17,269 nucleotides of DNA, taken from NCBI GenBank assembly GCA_036146215.1, contig JAYYJN010000096.1:1-17269 (forward strand), written 5' to 3'. This DNA comes from UBA7805 sp036146215 (GTDB lineage: Bacteria; Planctomycetota; Planctomycetia; Pirellulales; UBA7805). Each line of letters starts with the position of its first letter. The first letter of the stretch is position 1. The notes under the pieces are model-generated. The model was given only the letters and a program-made list of their open reading frames with translations, made no database searches and was not told where the DNA came from. Made by a program: the position numbers and the translations under genes. Below, one piece after another: positions 1-6,890 of this stretch.

Positions 1-516
1 CAATCCTGGGCCGATGTACGTTTGGGGTGGAATATGGATGGCTTGATTCTCAACCTCTCGGTCACAGGGAAATCTCAAGATGCCTGGTGCAGAGATTCGC
101 GGATCGAGGACAGCGACGGAATCGCCATCTGGCTGAATACCCGTAGCACCTCTTCGATTCATCGAGCTAGTCGATTCTGTCACGAGTTTCGTTTTTTGCC
201 ATTTGGAGCGGGGGCTAAAATGAAGGAACCGATTGCTCGGCAGTGTGAGATCAAACGGGCGAAAGAGAATGCCAAGGTTGTTTCCGGATTTCCGCCCGAA
301 GTTCTAAGTCGATCAAACGGCAAAGGCTATTTGTTGCAGGCATTTGTCCCTGGAAAAGCAGTTTCCGGATTTGATCCGGAAGAACATCCACAAATTGGAT
401 TCCATTTTGTGGTGAGCGATCGAGAACTAGGAACTCGCTCGATGACCCTTAGCGATGGCTTTCCCACAGATGCAGATCCGAGCCTCTGGAGCACATTAGA
501 GCTAATGGGCGGTTGA
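1..516 (+). CDS. CBM9/DOMON-like carbohydrate-binding family protein, 3' part only
   Basis: The frame is open from the first base, so the gene begins upstream of the window. About 171 C-terminal residues are visible. The segment resembles the C-terminal half of a planctomycete protein family with a CBM9/DOMON-type beta-sandwich. Seen are an opening Trp-rich strand (WADVRLGWNMDG), a DGIAIWLNTR strand, an HRASRFCHEFRF stretch, a GYLLQAFVPGKAVSGFDPEE strand pair and a closing DPSLWSTLEL. These match my memory of unnamed planctomycete proteins; no catalytic motif is visible. The likely role is ligand or carbohydrate binding rather than catalysis, but this is inference. An internal TTG at 22 could be read as a start, but conserved-looking sequence precedes it, so truncation by the window edge is preferred. 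The gene converges on lipA with only 6 bp between the stop codons. Confidence 0.6.
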   Translation, partial: QSWADVRLGWNMDGLILNLSVTGKSQDAWCRDSRIEDSDGIAIWLNTRSTSSIHRASRFCHEFRFLPFGAGAKMKEPIARQCEIKRAKENAKVVSGFPPEVLSRSNGKGYLLQAFVPGKAVSGFDPEEHPQIGFHFVVSDRELGTRSMTLSDGFPTDADPSLWSTLELMGG

Positions 517-522
517 TTTCGA

Positions 523-1428
523 TCAGACGAGTGTTTCAACAACCATCTCTCTTGCGTGGTAACTGCTGCGAACAAAAGGCCCACTCGCGACCGCAGCAAA
601 TCCCAGGGACCGTGCTTGATCACCCAGAAGTTCAAACTCATCTGGATGAACATACCGATCAACCGGTAAATGCTCTGTGGTGGGCTGGAGATATTGCCCG
701 AGCGTTAAAAAATCGCATCCGACATCCCTCAGATCGGCTAGAGTATCCAGAATTTCCTGGTGGGTTTCACCTAATCCAAGCATTAATCCACTTTTTGTTT
801 TTATTCTAGGATCGCTATGTTTCACCTGCTGGAGTAATTCGAGAGTCCAGCCATAATCCGACTTACGTCCGCGGACATCCCTGTAAAGACGAGGAACGGT
901 TTCGGTATTGTGATTGAAGACCTCGGGGGCGGATTCAATGACTCGGTGCACCGCCGCTTTGCAATGGATAAAGTCCGGGGTGAGAACCTCGACTGTCGCC
1001 CCAGTGACTCGTCGTGTTTCAAGAACACAGCGATAAAAATGTTCGGCACCTCCGTCCGGGAGATCATCGCGGGAAACCGATGTAATTACTACATGGGCGA
1101 GGCCCAGACGTTTCGCTGCCTCGGCCACTCGCTGCGGCTCATCTTCCTGGAGCGGTTGAGTCCGACCTTTCTTGACGGAGCAGAATCCGCAGGGGCGCGT
1201 GCAGACGTCGCCCATTACCATGAACGTCGCCGTCTGGCTTGACCAACATTCACTCCGGTTTGGGCATTTCGCACTTTCGCAAACGGTTTCCAAACCAAAC
1301 TCATCGATGAGTTTGGCAGTTGCGTGGTAGCCGAATCCGCTCGGTATTTCCCGTCGCAGCCAATGGGGGAGTCGTTTCCGAACGGGCGGATCAGCAGTCG
1401 TAGTGGATAAAACAGGCAGTAAATCCAT
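523..1428 (-). CDS. lipA: Lipoyl synthase (radical SAM)
   Basis: LipA inserts two sulfur atoms into protein-bound octanoyl groups to make the lipoyl cofactor of 2-oxoacid dehydrogenases and the glycine cleavage system. It acts in the cytoplasm. The 301-residue protein has the diagnostic auxiliary-cluster motif CESAKCPNRSECW (Cys 50, 55, 61) and the radical SAM motif CTRPCGFC (Cys 76, 80, 83). The C-terminal RSSYHARE holds the serine ligand of the auxiliary [4Fe-4S] cluster. Length is normal for the family. I chose the ATG at 1428; a GTG three codons upstream (1437) is also possible. Neither has a clear ribosome binding site. No lipB is visible next to it. It is divergent from smpB across about 70 bp and converges on the 1-516 gene. 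Confidence 0.96.
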   Translation of the reverse strand: MDLLPVLSTTTADPPVRKRLPHWLRREIPSGFGYHATAKLIDEFGLETVCESAKCPNRSECWSSQTATFMVMGDVCTRPCGFCSVKKGRTQPLQEDEPQRVAEAAKRLGLAHVVITSVSRDDLPDGGAEHFYRCVLETRRVTGATVEVLTPDFIHCKAAVHRVIESAPEVFNHNTETVPRLYRDVRGRKSDYGWTLELLQQVKHSDPRIKTKSGLMLGLGETHQEILDTLADLRDVGCDFLTLGQYLQPTTEHLPVDRYVHPDEFELLGDQARSLGFAAVASGPFVRSSYHAREMVVETLV

Positions 1429-1500
1429 AGAGCACACATCTTGTTTTGATCGTTTGTTGTCGATGGATGTATGTTAGCCGTTTCGTTACACTGAGTCACC
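1429..1500. promoter_or_regulatory. Divergent lipA/smpB promoter region
   Basis: This is the only sequence between the two outward-facing starts, so both promoters must lie here or inside the genes. For smpB a weak sigma70-like match is TTGATC at 1446-1451 and TATGTT at 1470-1475 with an 18-bp spacer, four of six consensus bases in each box. No operator-like repeat is evident. Confidence 0.3.
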
Positions 1501-1998
1501 ATGGCAGCAAAGAAAAGCAAAAAATCGAAGCCTTCAACAGATGAAGATAAAAATCAGAAACGGATTTCCGAGAATCGCAAAGCCCGAAGAAACTATGAAA
1601 TTATCGATACGCTTGAGTGTGGTATTGCTTTGCAGGGCAGTGAGGTCAAAAGTTTACGTGCTGGAAAGGTTTCCTTGGACGAAGCGTATGGGCGGATTCG
1701 CAACAACGAAGTCTGGTTGATCGGTTGCGATATCGCAGAATATTCTCATGCGAATGTAATGAATCATGAGCCGCGACGGCCCCGTAAATTGCTTCTTCAT
1801 CGGCGGGAAATACGCAAATTCGCATCAAAGGCAACCGAACGGGGCCTAACGTTGGTCCCACTGAAGATGTACTTTAAGTCTGGACGTGCCAAGATACTGA
1901 TGGGGGTGGGGCGAGGTCGGAAGCTATTCGACAAACGGGAAAAGCTAAAAAAAGAGACTATCAAACGCGACATGGATCGTGCTGTTCGAGGTCGCTGA
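1501..1998 (+). CDS. smpB: SsrA-binding protein SmpB
   Basis: SmpB binds tmRNA and delivers it to stalled ribosomes for trans-translation. The 165-residue product has the family's conserved blocks: NRKARRNYEIIDTLECGIAL, then GSEVKSLRAGKVSL, a YSHANVMNHEPRRPRKLLLH stretch and LVPLKMYFKSGRAKILMGVG. The basic C-terminal tail (KKETIKRDMDRAVRGR) is the part that enters the decoding site. A lysine-rich N-terminal extension of about 20 residues (AAKKSKKSKPSTDEDK) precedes the core. The ATG at 1501 is the only sensible start; no strong Shine-Dalgarno is seen before it. No tmRNA gene was found in the window. It is probably monocistronic, followed after about 80 bp by the S10 peptidase gene. Confidence 0.97.
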   Translation: MAAKKSKKSKPSTDEDKNQKRISENRKARRNYEIIDTLECGIALQGSEVKSLRAGKVSLDEAYGRIRNNEVWLIGCDIAEYSHANVMNHEPRRPRKLLLHRREIRKFASKATERGLTLVPLKMYFKSGRAKILMGVGRGRKLFDKREKLKKETIKRDMDRAVRGR

Positions 1999-2082
1999 CT
2001 TTTCTCGGCAGAATCATAACGGGCCAACTATACTGGGAAAGTGCGTCTCTGCAACACAATGGACAGACTCTTAGAAGTAGTA

Positions 2083-3699
2083 ATGAATCAACGAAATTTA
2101 AAAAGGAGTTCTCCTCACATATGGCGGTTGCTGCGGTGTGTTGCAGGGTGTTTCCTGTGGTGCCTCTTGAGTTTTTGCGGCCCATCCTTAGCCGCCTCAC
2201 CTGCTAAACCACAAACAAAAGCTCCAGAGGCTCCAGGCAGAACAGATGCGGCCGAGCCTCCAAAAAAATCAGGTGGCTTGCAAGATGAACTGATCGTGAC
2301 GCAGCATCAAGCGAAGATTGGCGGGGAAGAAATCCCTTACACTGCAACTGCCGGAACGCTTGTGGTACGACGAGATTCTGCTGATGCCAAGCCCCGAGCT
2401 TCCATTTTCTTTGTTGCTTACACGCGTGACCGAGTCGATGATCTGGGAACCCGTCCCATTTCGTTCTGCTTTAACGGTGGACCGGGGTCCTCTTCTGTGT
2501 GGTTGCACCTGGGAATGCTGGGGCCCCATCGCGTTCCTATGCGGGACGATGCCGTCCCTGATAAACCGCCTTACAAATTGATTCCGAACGCGGAATCTTT
2601 ACTGGATCATACGGATCTCGTATTCATCGATCCGGTTAGTACTGGCTACAGCCGGGCAGCCAAGGGGGAAGATAAAAAGCAGTTTCACGGATTTGACGAG
2701 GATATTGAATCGGTCGGTGAGTTTATCCATCTTTACACCACGCGCTATAACCGTTGGCAGTCGCCACGATTTTTAATCGGTGAAAGCTATGGCACACTCC
2801 GGGCAGCAGGGCTCTCCGCTCATCTTCTCGAGCGATACAACATGGATCTCAACGGGATCGTGCTCGTCTCGTCGGTGCTTGATTTTGCAACGATCGGATT
2901 CAATAGAAACAATGACCTACCGTATGTTTTGTTTTTACCCACTTATACGGCAACCGCTTGGCATCACAATAAATTATCTCCGGAGTTGCAGAAGAATCTT
3001 CATCAAACGTTGGACCAAGCGCGCAATTTCGCCATGGGTGCCTACAGTCGAGCCTTATTTATGGGCGACGCATTATCGGAGGAAGAGCGCGGAACCATTA
3101 TCGATAAGGTCGCCAAGTTTACTGGTCTCCCGACCGAGTTTGTTGGGCGACATGATCTCCGCGTCGACAGTTATGCGTTTGCAAAAAATTTGCTTCAAAA
3201 ACAAAACAAGATTGTGGGTCGTTTTGACAGTCGTTTTATAGGAATCGATCCCAATCCGGCTGCCAGTCGGGCAAACTATGATCCGAGTGGCGTTGCCATT
3301 TTTGCGCCCTACACGTCAACGCTGTACCATTACCTGCCTAACGACCTGCAGATCAAACGCGACATTCCTTATGAGATCATTACTGATGACGTCCGCCCGT
3401 GGAATTATGGTCGATTTGTTAATGGCTATGCGAATGCCCTCGGTGCCCTGGGTGAGGCGATGACCAAAAACAGGCATATGCGTGTTTTTGTGGCGAGCGG
3501 ATATTTCGATCTAGCCACACCTTTTTTTGGCTCCGAGTACACCTTTGACCATCTAGGACTGAGCCCCGAATTGCATAAGAACATTACGATGGAATACTAT
3601 GCAGCGGGCCACATGATGTACGTGCATGAACCGTCGCTCAAGAAGCTGAAAAAGGACCTTTCTCTTTTTTACCAACAATCCATCACGCGTGGCCCGTGA
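2083..3699 (+). CDS. Secreted S10-family serine carboxypeptidase
   Basis: This is a member of the alpha/beta-hydrolase serine carboxypeptidases (MEROPS S10), which remove C-terminal residues from peptides outside the cytoplasm. The 538-residue protein starts with a charged n-region and a hydrophobic segment ending CGPSLA, a likely signal peptide, followed by a Pro/Lys/Ala-rich linker. The family's oxyanion-hole motif FCFNGGPGSSS is present. The nucleophile is in GESYGT (Ser 235), with the acid in GYFDLATP (Asp 476) and the histidine in AAGHMMYVHEPS (His 510). All three catalytic residues are therefore intact and in family order. In-frame starts exist at 2041 (GTG), 2059 and 2083 (ATG); 2083 gives the most normal signal peptide, but no start has a good ribosome binding site. 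Physiological substrates are unknown; peptide scavenging is likely. Confidence 0.9.
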   Translation: MNQRNLKRSSPHIWRLLRCVAGCFLWCLLSFCGPSLAASPAKPQTKAPEAPGRTDAAEPPKKSGGLQDELIVTQHQAKIGGEEIPYTATAGTLVVRRDSADAKPRASIFFVAYTRDRVDDLGTRPISFCFNGGPGSSSVWLHLGMLGPHRVPMRDDAVPDKPPYKLIPNAESLLDHTDLVFIDPVSTGYSRAAKGEDKKQFHGFDEDIESVGEFIHLYTTRYNRWQSPRFLIGESYGTLRAAGLSAHLLERYNMDLNGIVLVSSVLDFATIGFNRNNDLPYVLFLPTYTATAWHHNKLSPELQKNLHQTLDQARNFAMGAYSRALFMGDALSEEERGTIIDKVAKFTGLPTEFVGRHDLRVDSYAFAKNLLQKQNKIVGRFDSRFIGIDPNPAASRANYDPSGVAIFAPYTSTLYHYLPNDLQIKRDIPYEIITDDVRPWNYGRFVNGYANALGALGEAMTKNRHMRVFVASGYFDLATPFFGSEYTFDHLGLSPELHKNITMEYYAAGHMMYVHEPSLKKLKKDLSLFYQQSITRGP

Positions 3700-3740
3700 A
3701 CTGCGTGAAGCGTACACGTCCGTCGGATTTTACATCTCGA

Positions 3741-4025
3741 TTAATGCTTGTAGATCTTGTGGCGGGGTCTGTCCGAAAGAATTTGCTCTTTCCCCCAATT
3801 CGTGACCTCATGAAAAGCATCACTCCGGATAAAATCCTGGAACGCCTGGTCGTCGGTCCATTCGCTGGTAATCAAATAAGATGCGTCGTCCGAAACATCC
3901 TTCCATAGCGTGGATTCAGAGTGCCCCTCCGCAGCGTTGCGCGCTTCGATCACGGCTGCAAACTTTTCTTCGAATTCAGTCTGTTTTCCAGGCAAGGTAT
4001 GGTAGTTCATTCCCACAGTAATCAT
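3741..4025 (-). CDS. ABM-fold (antibiotic biosynthesis monooxygenase-like) small protein
   Basis: This 94-residue protein has the length and pattern of a single ABM domain (dimeric alpha-beta barrel). It opens with MITVGMNYHTLPGKQTEFEE, has a central ESTLWKDVSDDASYLITSEW strand pair, a helix around FQDFIRSDAFHEVTNWGKE, and ends RPRHKIY. Such proteins include heme-degrading and quinol monooxygenases, but many have no assigned substrate. No specific catalytic set can be identified here, so the function stays open. It has a strong ribosome binding site (AAGGAGGA) and so a secure start. Its stop lies 41 bp from the end of the convergent S10 gene. It appears to be transcribed alone. Confidence 0.85.
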   Translation of the reverse strand: MITVGMNYHTLPGKQTEFEEKFAAVIEARNAAEGHSESTLWKDVSDDASYLITSEWTDDQAFQDFIRSDAFHEVTNWGKEQILSDRPRHKIYKH

Positions 4026-4472
4026 TCCGAAAATCCTCCTTCGCAGGTTATGTTGTGTGTTGTATTTATCCCGCGTATGGGCGAAACAAACCGGTGCTTG
4101 CGTTAAACGATTCGACGCACCGCAGCGTAATTGCGTGGTAGAATCGCGTCAACTAGGTGCAATCCAAGATTCAAATCCCTTTGGTGCTTTGTTCGAATCG
4201 ACTCCGAATCAAGCGAGTCGGATTACTTCTGCAGGCATGCTGGCAGTCTTTTCAACAATCAATTCCACAGCGTTAAATCGCGAAATCTCCCTCCGACTTA
4301 CCGTTTTAGTTTAACGATCAGTGAAAGATTAGTGGTCAGGCAGGAATCTGCAAATACATACGGTCTGAGGCTTCGCAGGAAGATAGCAGATATTCCAGTG
4401 CGTGTCGTCGAATTCAATAGGAGAGCGGCTGAAGATTTTACGATTTTTCTACTCCCGTTGGTTCAATCTCTG
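4026..4472. other. Gene-free region with two imperfect inverted repeats
   Basis: About 450 bp separate the divergent ABM gene and the secreted-protein gene. An open frame (from 4131) continues into the downstream gene, but its translation has no protein-like character. Two imperfect inverted repeats are visible. In the first, AATCGACTC at 4196-4204 pairs with GAGTCGGATT at 4215-4224 (9 bp, one bulged G, 10-nt loop). In the second, GGAATCTGC at 4343-4351 pairs with GCAGATATTCC at 4386-4396 (9 bp, 2-nt bulge, 34-nt loop). GAATC/GATTC words recur between 4110 and 4225. A long structured 5' leader or a regulatory region are both possible; I recognise no known RNA family. Confidence 0.4.
4034..4041 (-). 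promoter_or_regulatory. Ribosome binding site of the ABM gene
   Basis: On the minus strand the sequence reads AAGGAGGA, ending 8 nt before the ATG at 4025. It is the clearest Shine-Dalgarno site in the window, where most starts have weak or none, and it fixes this start. Confidence 0.85.
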
Positions 4473-5636
4473 ATGCGTTCGTTTTCAAAACTCTGCACGG
4501 TTCTTCTCCTTCTGGGATTAAGTATCCCAAGTGGTTCTGCGCATGAGGTGGATCAATATAGCCCGCCTGCCGGGGAGCGTTTGCAAGATCTAGGACCCTA
4601 TTGGGATCAATTGATGTATCGGGTTGTATGCGATGGTGTTGCGCAAGCAAACCGGGGTATCGACGCGGTGAAAAATTCGTGGATCCCTGATCCCGGTGGA
4701 GGTCGACTCGCATTGAGTCAAAATCCAACGACATTGACTAAATGTGTGCGGTTGCAGTTGCCCTCGGCAATGGCACTGATTGAAAATATGGAACACAAAA
4801 TAGCGGAGACAGATGGTCGCGATATCGAAACTGGCCGCTTGTTGGCCTATCGGCCGGGGGTTGCTCAGAGCGTCTATTTGCCCGCCGCGCGGTTACGAGG
4901 CATGCGGTATTGGAATCGGTTAAGTTTTATGCGGAGTTCCACGATTCAATTACATGGTCACTATGTGGGCACTGACAAGATCGGGCATTTTTTTGCCATG
5001 GGATATTATTATTACAATGTCTATCATGCCGCGCGTGTTCTGGGAAAAACCCACGAAGAAAGTCTGCAGCAAGCGGCTGACATTTGCGGTTGGACAACCG
5101 AGAATAGTTTTCTCGGCCTGACTTCCACGGCCATTTATTCCAATGCGGATCTCGCGGCTAACTATCTGGGGCTTAAGTTTTACCTGAATCTTTATCAACC
5201 AGTTAAAATTGCGGGGCAGATGGAACCGGCGATCGTAGTTCGTGACGGTGACTATTGGAAAATTCGTGATGGTTTACATCAGCATTCTCCTCTGTTTGCA
5301 AATTATATCTCAGCGCATTGGGACGAGGTGCTTAACCCGTGTCATCTTGAGGCATCCTTCCGAGAATACACACGTAAAGAAATTTTTTCTCGTCGTGATG
5401 TGCTGCTTGACTGGTATGCCGGCAATGATCCACGCCGCCGCACGAAAGCCTATTTTGACAATATCATGATGCACACCCAGACCTATTACGGTGAGAATTA
5501 TGGCCACTCCGGGGCGGAGGCACATCAACTGGGGATCGGAGCGATCTGCTTTGAAACATCAGCTGATCCTGGCGGAGTGGTCATTCGTGGGAATCAGCGT
5601 CGCATCAAACTCCGCAAGCCACAAGCAGATCGCTAG
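4473..5636 (+). CDS. Secreted protein of unknown family with TDKIGHFF motif
   Basis: The 387-residue product starts with a typical signal peptide (MRSFSKLCTVLLLLGLSIPS, cleavage probably after GSA at 23), so it is exported. The mature part has a central conserved-looking block at residues 159-240. This runs QLHGHYVGTDKIGHFFAMGY, then a helix with GKTHEESLQQAADICGW, then IYSNADLAANYLGLKFYLNL. The DKxxHF core recalls the YfiM-like DUF2279 lipoproteins, but the overall length and the rest do not match, so no family is claimed. His 161, His 163, Asp 168 and His 172 could form a metal site; that is inference. The frame is open upstream to 4131, but that stretch looks non-coding, and the ATG at 4473 gives the signal peptide. 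No ribosome binding site is evident. It converges on rpsI. Confidence 0.75.
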   Translation: MRSFSKLCTVLLLLGLSIPSGSAHEVDQYSPPAGERLQDLGPYWDQLMYRVVCDGVAQANRGIDAVKNSWIPDPGGGRLALSQNPTTLTKCVRLQLPSAMALIENMEHKIAETDGRDIETGRLLAYRPGVAQSVYLPAARLRGMRYWNRLSFMRSSTIQLHGHYVGTDKIGHFFAMGYYYYNVYHAARVLGKTHEESLQQAADICGWTTENSFLGLTSTAIYSNADLAANYLGLKFYLNLYQPVKIAGQMEPAIVVRDGDYWKIRDGLHQHSPLFANYISAHWDEVLNPCHLEASFREYTRKEIFSRRDVLLDWYAGNDPRRRTKAYFDNIMMHTQTYYGENYGHSGAEAHQLGIGAICFETSADPGGVVIRGNQRRIKLRKPQADR

Positions 5637-5704
5637 CCGTCACGGTTGAGGCATTCAAAGCAATGGGCCATGCGTGCCCCAAGCTTGAACCCCTTTTAAC
5701 GCAG

Positions 5705-5721
5705 GATACATCGCACGTATC
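5705..5721. terminator. Weak hairpin between the secreted-protein gene and rpsI
   Basis: GATAC (5705-5709) and GTATC (5717-5721) form a perfect 5-bp stem with a 7-nt loop in the 92-bp convergent gap. There is no following T-run on either strand, so it is not a convincing intrinsic terminator. It is recorded as the only hairpin seen where two operons must both end. Confidence 0.2.
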
Positions 5722-5728
5722 GACTGGA

Positions 5729-6130
5729 TTAACGCTTCGAGAATTGCGTTGATTTACGGGCACCCCGTAGGCCGGGTTTCTTGCGTTCCTTCATTCGACC
5801 GTCGCGGGTCATGAGGTGTGCTTCTCGCAGGCCAGCCTCAAGTTCCGGATCAAATTTTGCCAAGGCTCGAGCGATTCCCAATCGGCAGGCTCCCGATTGG
5901 CCTGTGGTGCCTCCACCATGCACGCGAATCACAACGTCAATCTCGGACTGTTTACCCGCTTGCTCAAGAGGCGCAGTAACCGCACTGCGATCTTGCTGCC
6001 TGACGAAGTATTCCTCAAGCGGTTTCTTGTTAACCAGAATGTTTCCTGATCCGGGTCGTAATCGCACACGGGCGACCGACGATTTTCGACGTCCGGTTCC
6101 TAGAAAATCATTTGTCGCGGTGGATGCCAT
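5729..6130 (-). CDS. rpsI: 30S ribosomal protein S9
   Basis: S9 is a head protein of the small ribosomal subunit, and its C-terminal tail reaches the P-site tRNA. The 133-residue protein shows the family opening GTGRRKSSVARVRLRPGSG, the middle signature GGGTTGQSGACRLGIARAL, and the basic tail ending STQFSKR (family consensus QFSKR). A short N-terminal extension (ASTATNDFL) is present. It lies 17 bp downstream of rplM in the conserved L13-S9 operon order. A Shine-Dalgarno GAGG (6140-6143 on the complement) sits 9 nt before the ATG. Expression is expected to be coupled to rplM and controlled from the rplM leader. Confidence 0.98.
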   Translation of the reverse strand: MASTATNDFLGTGRRKSSVARVRLRPGSGNILVNKKPLEEYFVRQQDRSAVTAPLEQAGKQSEIDVVIRVHGGGTTGQSGACRLGIARALAKFDPELEAGLREAHLMTRDGRMKERKKPGLRGARKSTQFSKR

Positions 6131-6147
6131 CGCAATAAACCTCAGTG

Positions 6148-6573
6148 TCAGTGATTGTAGGGTTGAGGGTCCTGTGCCTGGTGCGGATGCTCAGGGCCAC
6201 TGTAGACTTTTAACTTAGAGAGCATTTGCCGTCCGAGTTTATTTTTCGGAAGCATCCGACGGACCGCCTCCGACAATATACGCTCAGGATGTCGCTCGCG
6301 GCGTTCTTGTGCGGTCTCCACACGTAGGCCCGGCCATCCGGTATAGCGCGTGTATTTTTTCTGTTCCCATTTTTTGCCGCTGAATTGAATCTTCTCAGCA
6401 TTGACCACGACCACAAAATCACCGGTGTCGACGTGGGGCGTGAAGGTGGGGCGATGCTTGCCCATCAGCAGGGTAGCGATTTTGGTTGCCATTCGACCCA
6501 CGACCTGATCGTCGGCATCAAAGAGCCACCAATTGCGTTCCACTTGCCCGGGTTTTGCCATAAAGGTTTTCAT
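6148..6573 (-). CDS. rplM: 50S ribosomal protein L13
   Basis: L13 is an early-assembling large-subunit protein. The 141-residue product has the expected opening MKTFMAKPGQVERNWWLFDA, the conserved GRMATKIATLLMGKHRPTFTPH segment, DTGDFVVVVNAEKI, the SGKKW/KYTRYTGWPG block and AVRRMLPKNKLGRQMLSKLKVY. Length is standard. The last residues (AQDPQPYNH) are a family-typical variable tail. It is the first gene of the rplM-rpsI operon. The sequence before the ATG has only a weak purine-rich site (AAAAGAAG). Its upstream region contains a hairpin and repeats described separately, which could serve as a ribosomal-protein autoregulatory leader. Confidence 0.98.
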   Translation of the reverse strand: MKTFMAKPGQVERNWWLFDADDQVVGRMATKIATLLMGKHRPTFTPHVDTGDFVVVVNAEKIQFSGKKWEQKKYTRYTGWPGLRVETAQERRERHPERILSEAVRRMLPKNKLGRQMLSKLKVYSGPEHPHQAQDPQPYNH

Positions 6574-6618
6574 CAGCTTCTTTTACCCGCATGAAACATT
6601 TGTTGATGCATTCGGCAA

Positions 6619-6630
6619 CACAAGGTGCCG
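6619..6630 (-). repeat. Direct repeat copy 1 in rplM upstream region
   Basis: CGGCACCTTGTG on the minus strand, identical to the copy at 6689-6700 and spaced 70 bp from it. It lies directly beside the 7-bp GC-rich hairpin. Confidence 0.7.
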
Positions 6631-6688
6631 GTGCGCCGGACATGCCCGGCGCTGAGAATCCTCCAAAGTAGCTTGATGGGTGCGAATC

Positions 6689-6700
6689 CACAAGGTGCCG
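6689..6700 (-). repeat. Direct repeat copy 2 in rplM upstream region
   Basis: Second identical copy of CGGCACCTTGTG (minus strand), farther from rplM. Twelve identical bases at one 70-bp spacing in a short non-coding region is more than expected by chance, but the function is unknown. Confidence 0.7.
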
Positions 6701-6770
6701 CGTCTGACTGAGGGGGCGAAAAACTGGGAATTTGTCCGCCGTTAGGGTCCTTTCGACCCGTTGTCCTTCT

Positions 6771-6792
6771 CATCACCGGGTCATCACCAGGT
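6771..6792. repeat. 11-bp tandem repeat between rplM and pntAA
   Basis: CATCACCGGGT (6771-6781) is followed at once by CATCACCAGGT (6782-6792), with one mismatch. An 11-bp period is about one helical turn, so this could place two protein contacts on one DNA face in the divergent rplM/pntAA control region. Function is inferred only. Confidence 0.5.
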
Positions 6793-6890
6793 CTCATATT
6801 TGCCCGCTCTAGTCGCTTCCCACGGGGATGAGTAAGCTATCGGGCCGGAAGTGTAGTTACCCGCCCATAAAACCTGTCTCGGTGCTTGGT

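Larger units (their letters stand above)
6574..6760 (-). promoter_or_regulatory. Candidate structured leader of rplM-rpsI
   Basis: In the rplM sense the region holds two clean hairpins. One is a GC-rich stem of 7 bp, GCGCCGG with CCGGCGC (arms 6633-6639 and 6646-6652) and a 6-nt loop. The other is GGGTC with GACCC (6745-6749 and 6755-6759) and a 5-nt loop. A 12-bp direct repeat, CGGCACCTTGTG on the minus strand, occurs at 6619-6630 and 6689-6700; its proximal copy abuts the GC-rich hairpin. L13 autoregulatory leaders are known in other bacteria, but I cannot match this to a described one. A transcription start is not identified, so whether the region is transcribed is inferred. Confidence 0.4.

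Noticed and set aside
2121..2207. 28-codon reading frame with ATG preceded by AAGGAG (2103-2108), out of frame inside the S10 gene.
   Set aside because: It lies in the signal-peptide coding part of a clear gene, and its product is featureless. The AAGGAG is part of a small AGGAG/CTCCT palindrome, so the site looks coincidental.
4117..4187. tRNA-like segment: 71 nt, ends GCACC and GGTGC complementary, with TTCAAATC at the T-loop position.
   Set aside because: The T-stem has only two of five pairs, the D-arm does not fold with a normal loop, and no clear anticodon stem exists. It is a chance likeness or a decayed relic, not a supported tRNA.
4131..4472. In-frame upstream extension of the secreted-protein gene (114 codons).
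   Set aside because: Its translation is unlike a folded protein and would bury the signal peptide in the middle. The region holds inverted repeats more typical of non-coding DNA.
6573..6797. Possible small gene upstream of rplM on the minus strand (74 codons).
   Set aside because: It has no recognisable motif, ends on the rplM start, and coincides with the hairpins and repeats of the proposed leader.
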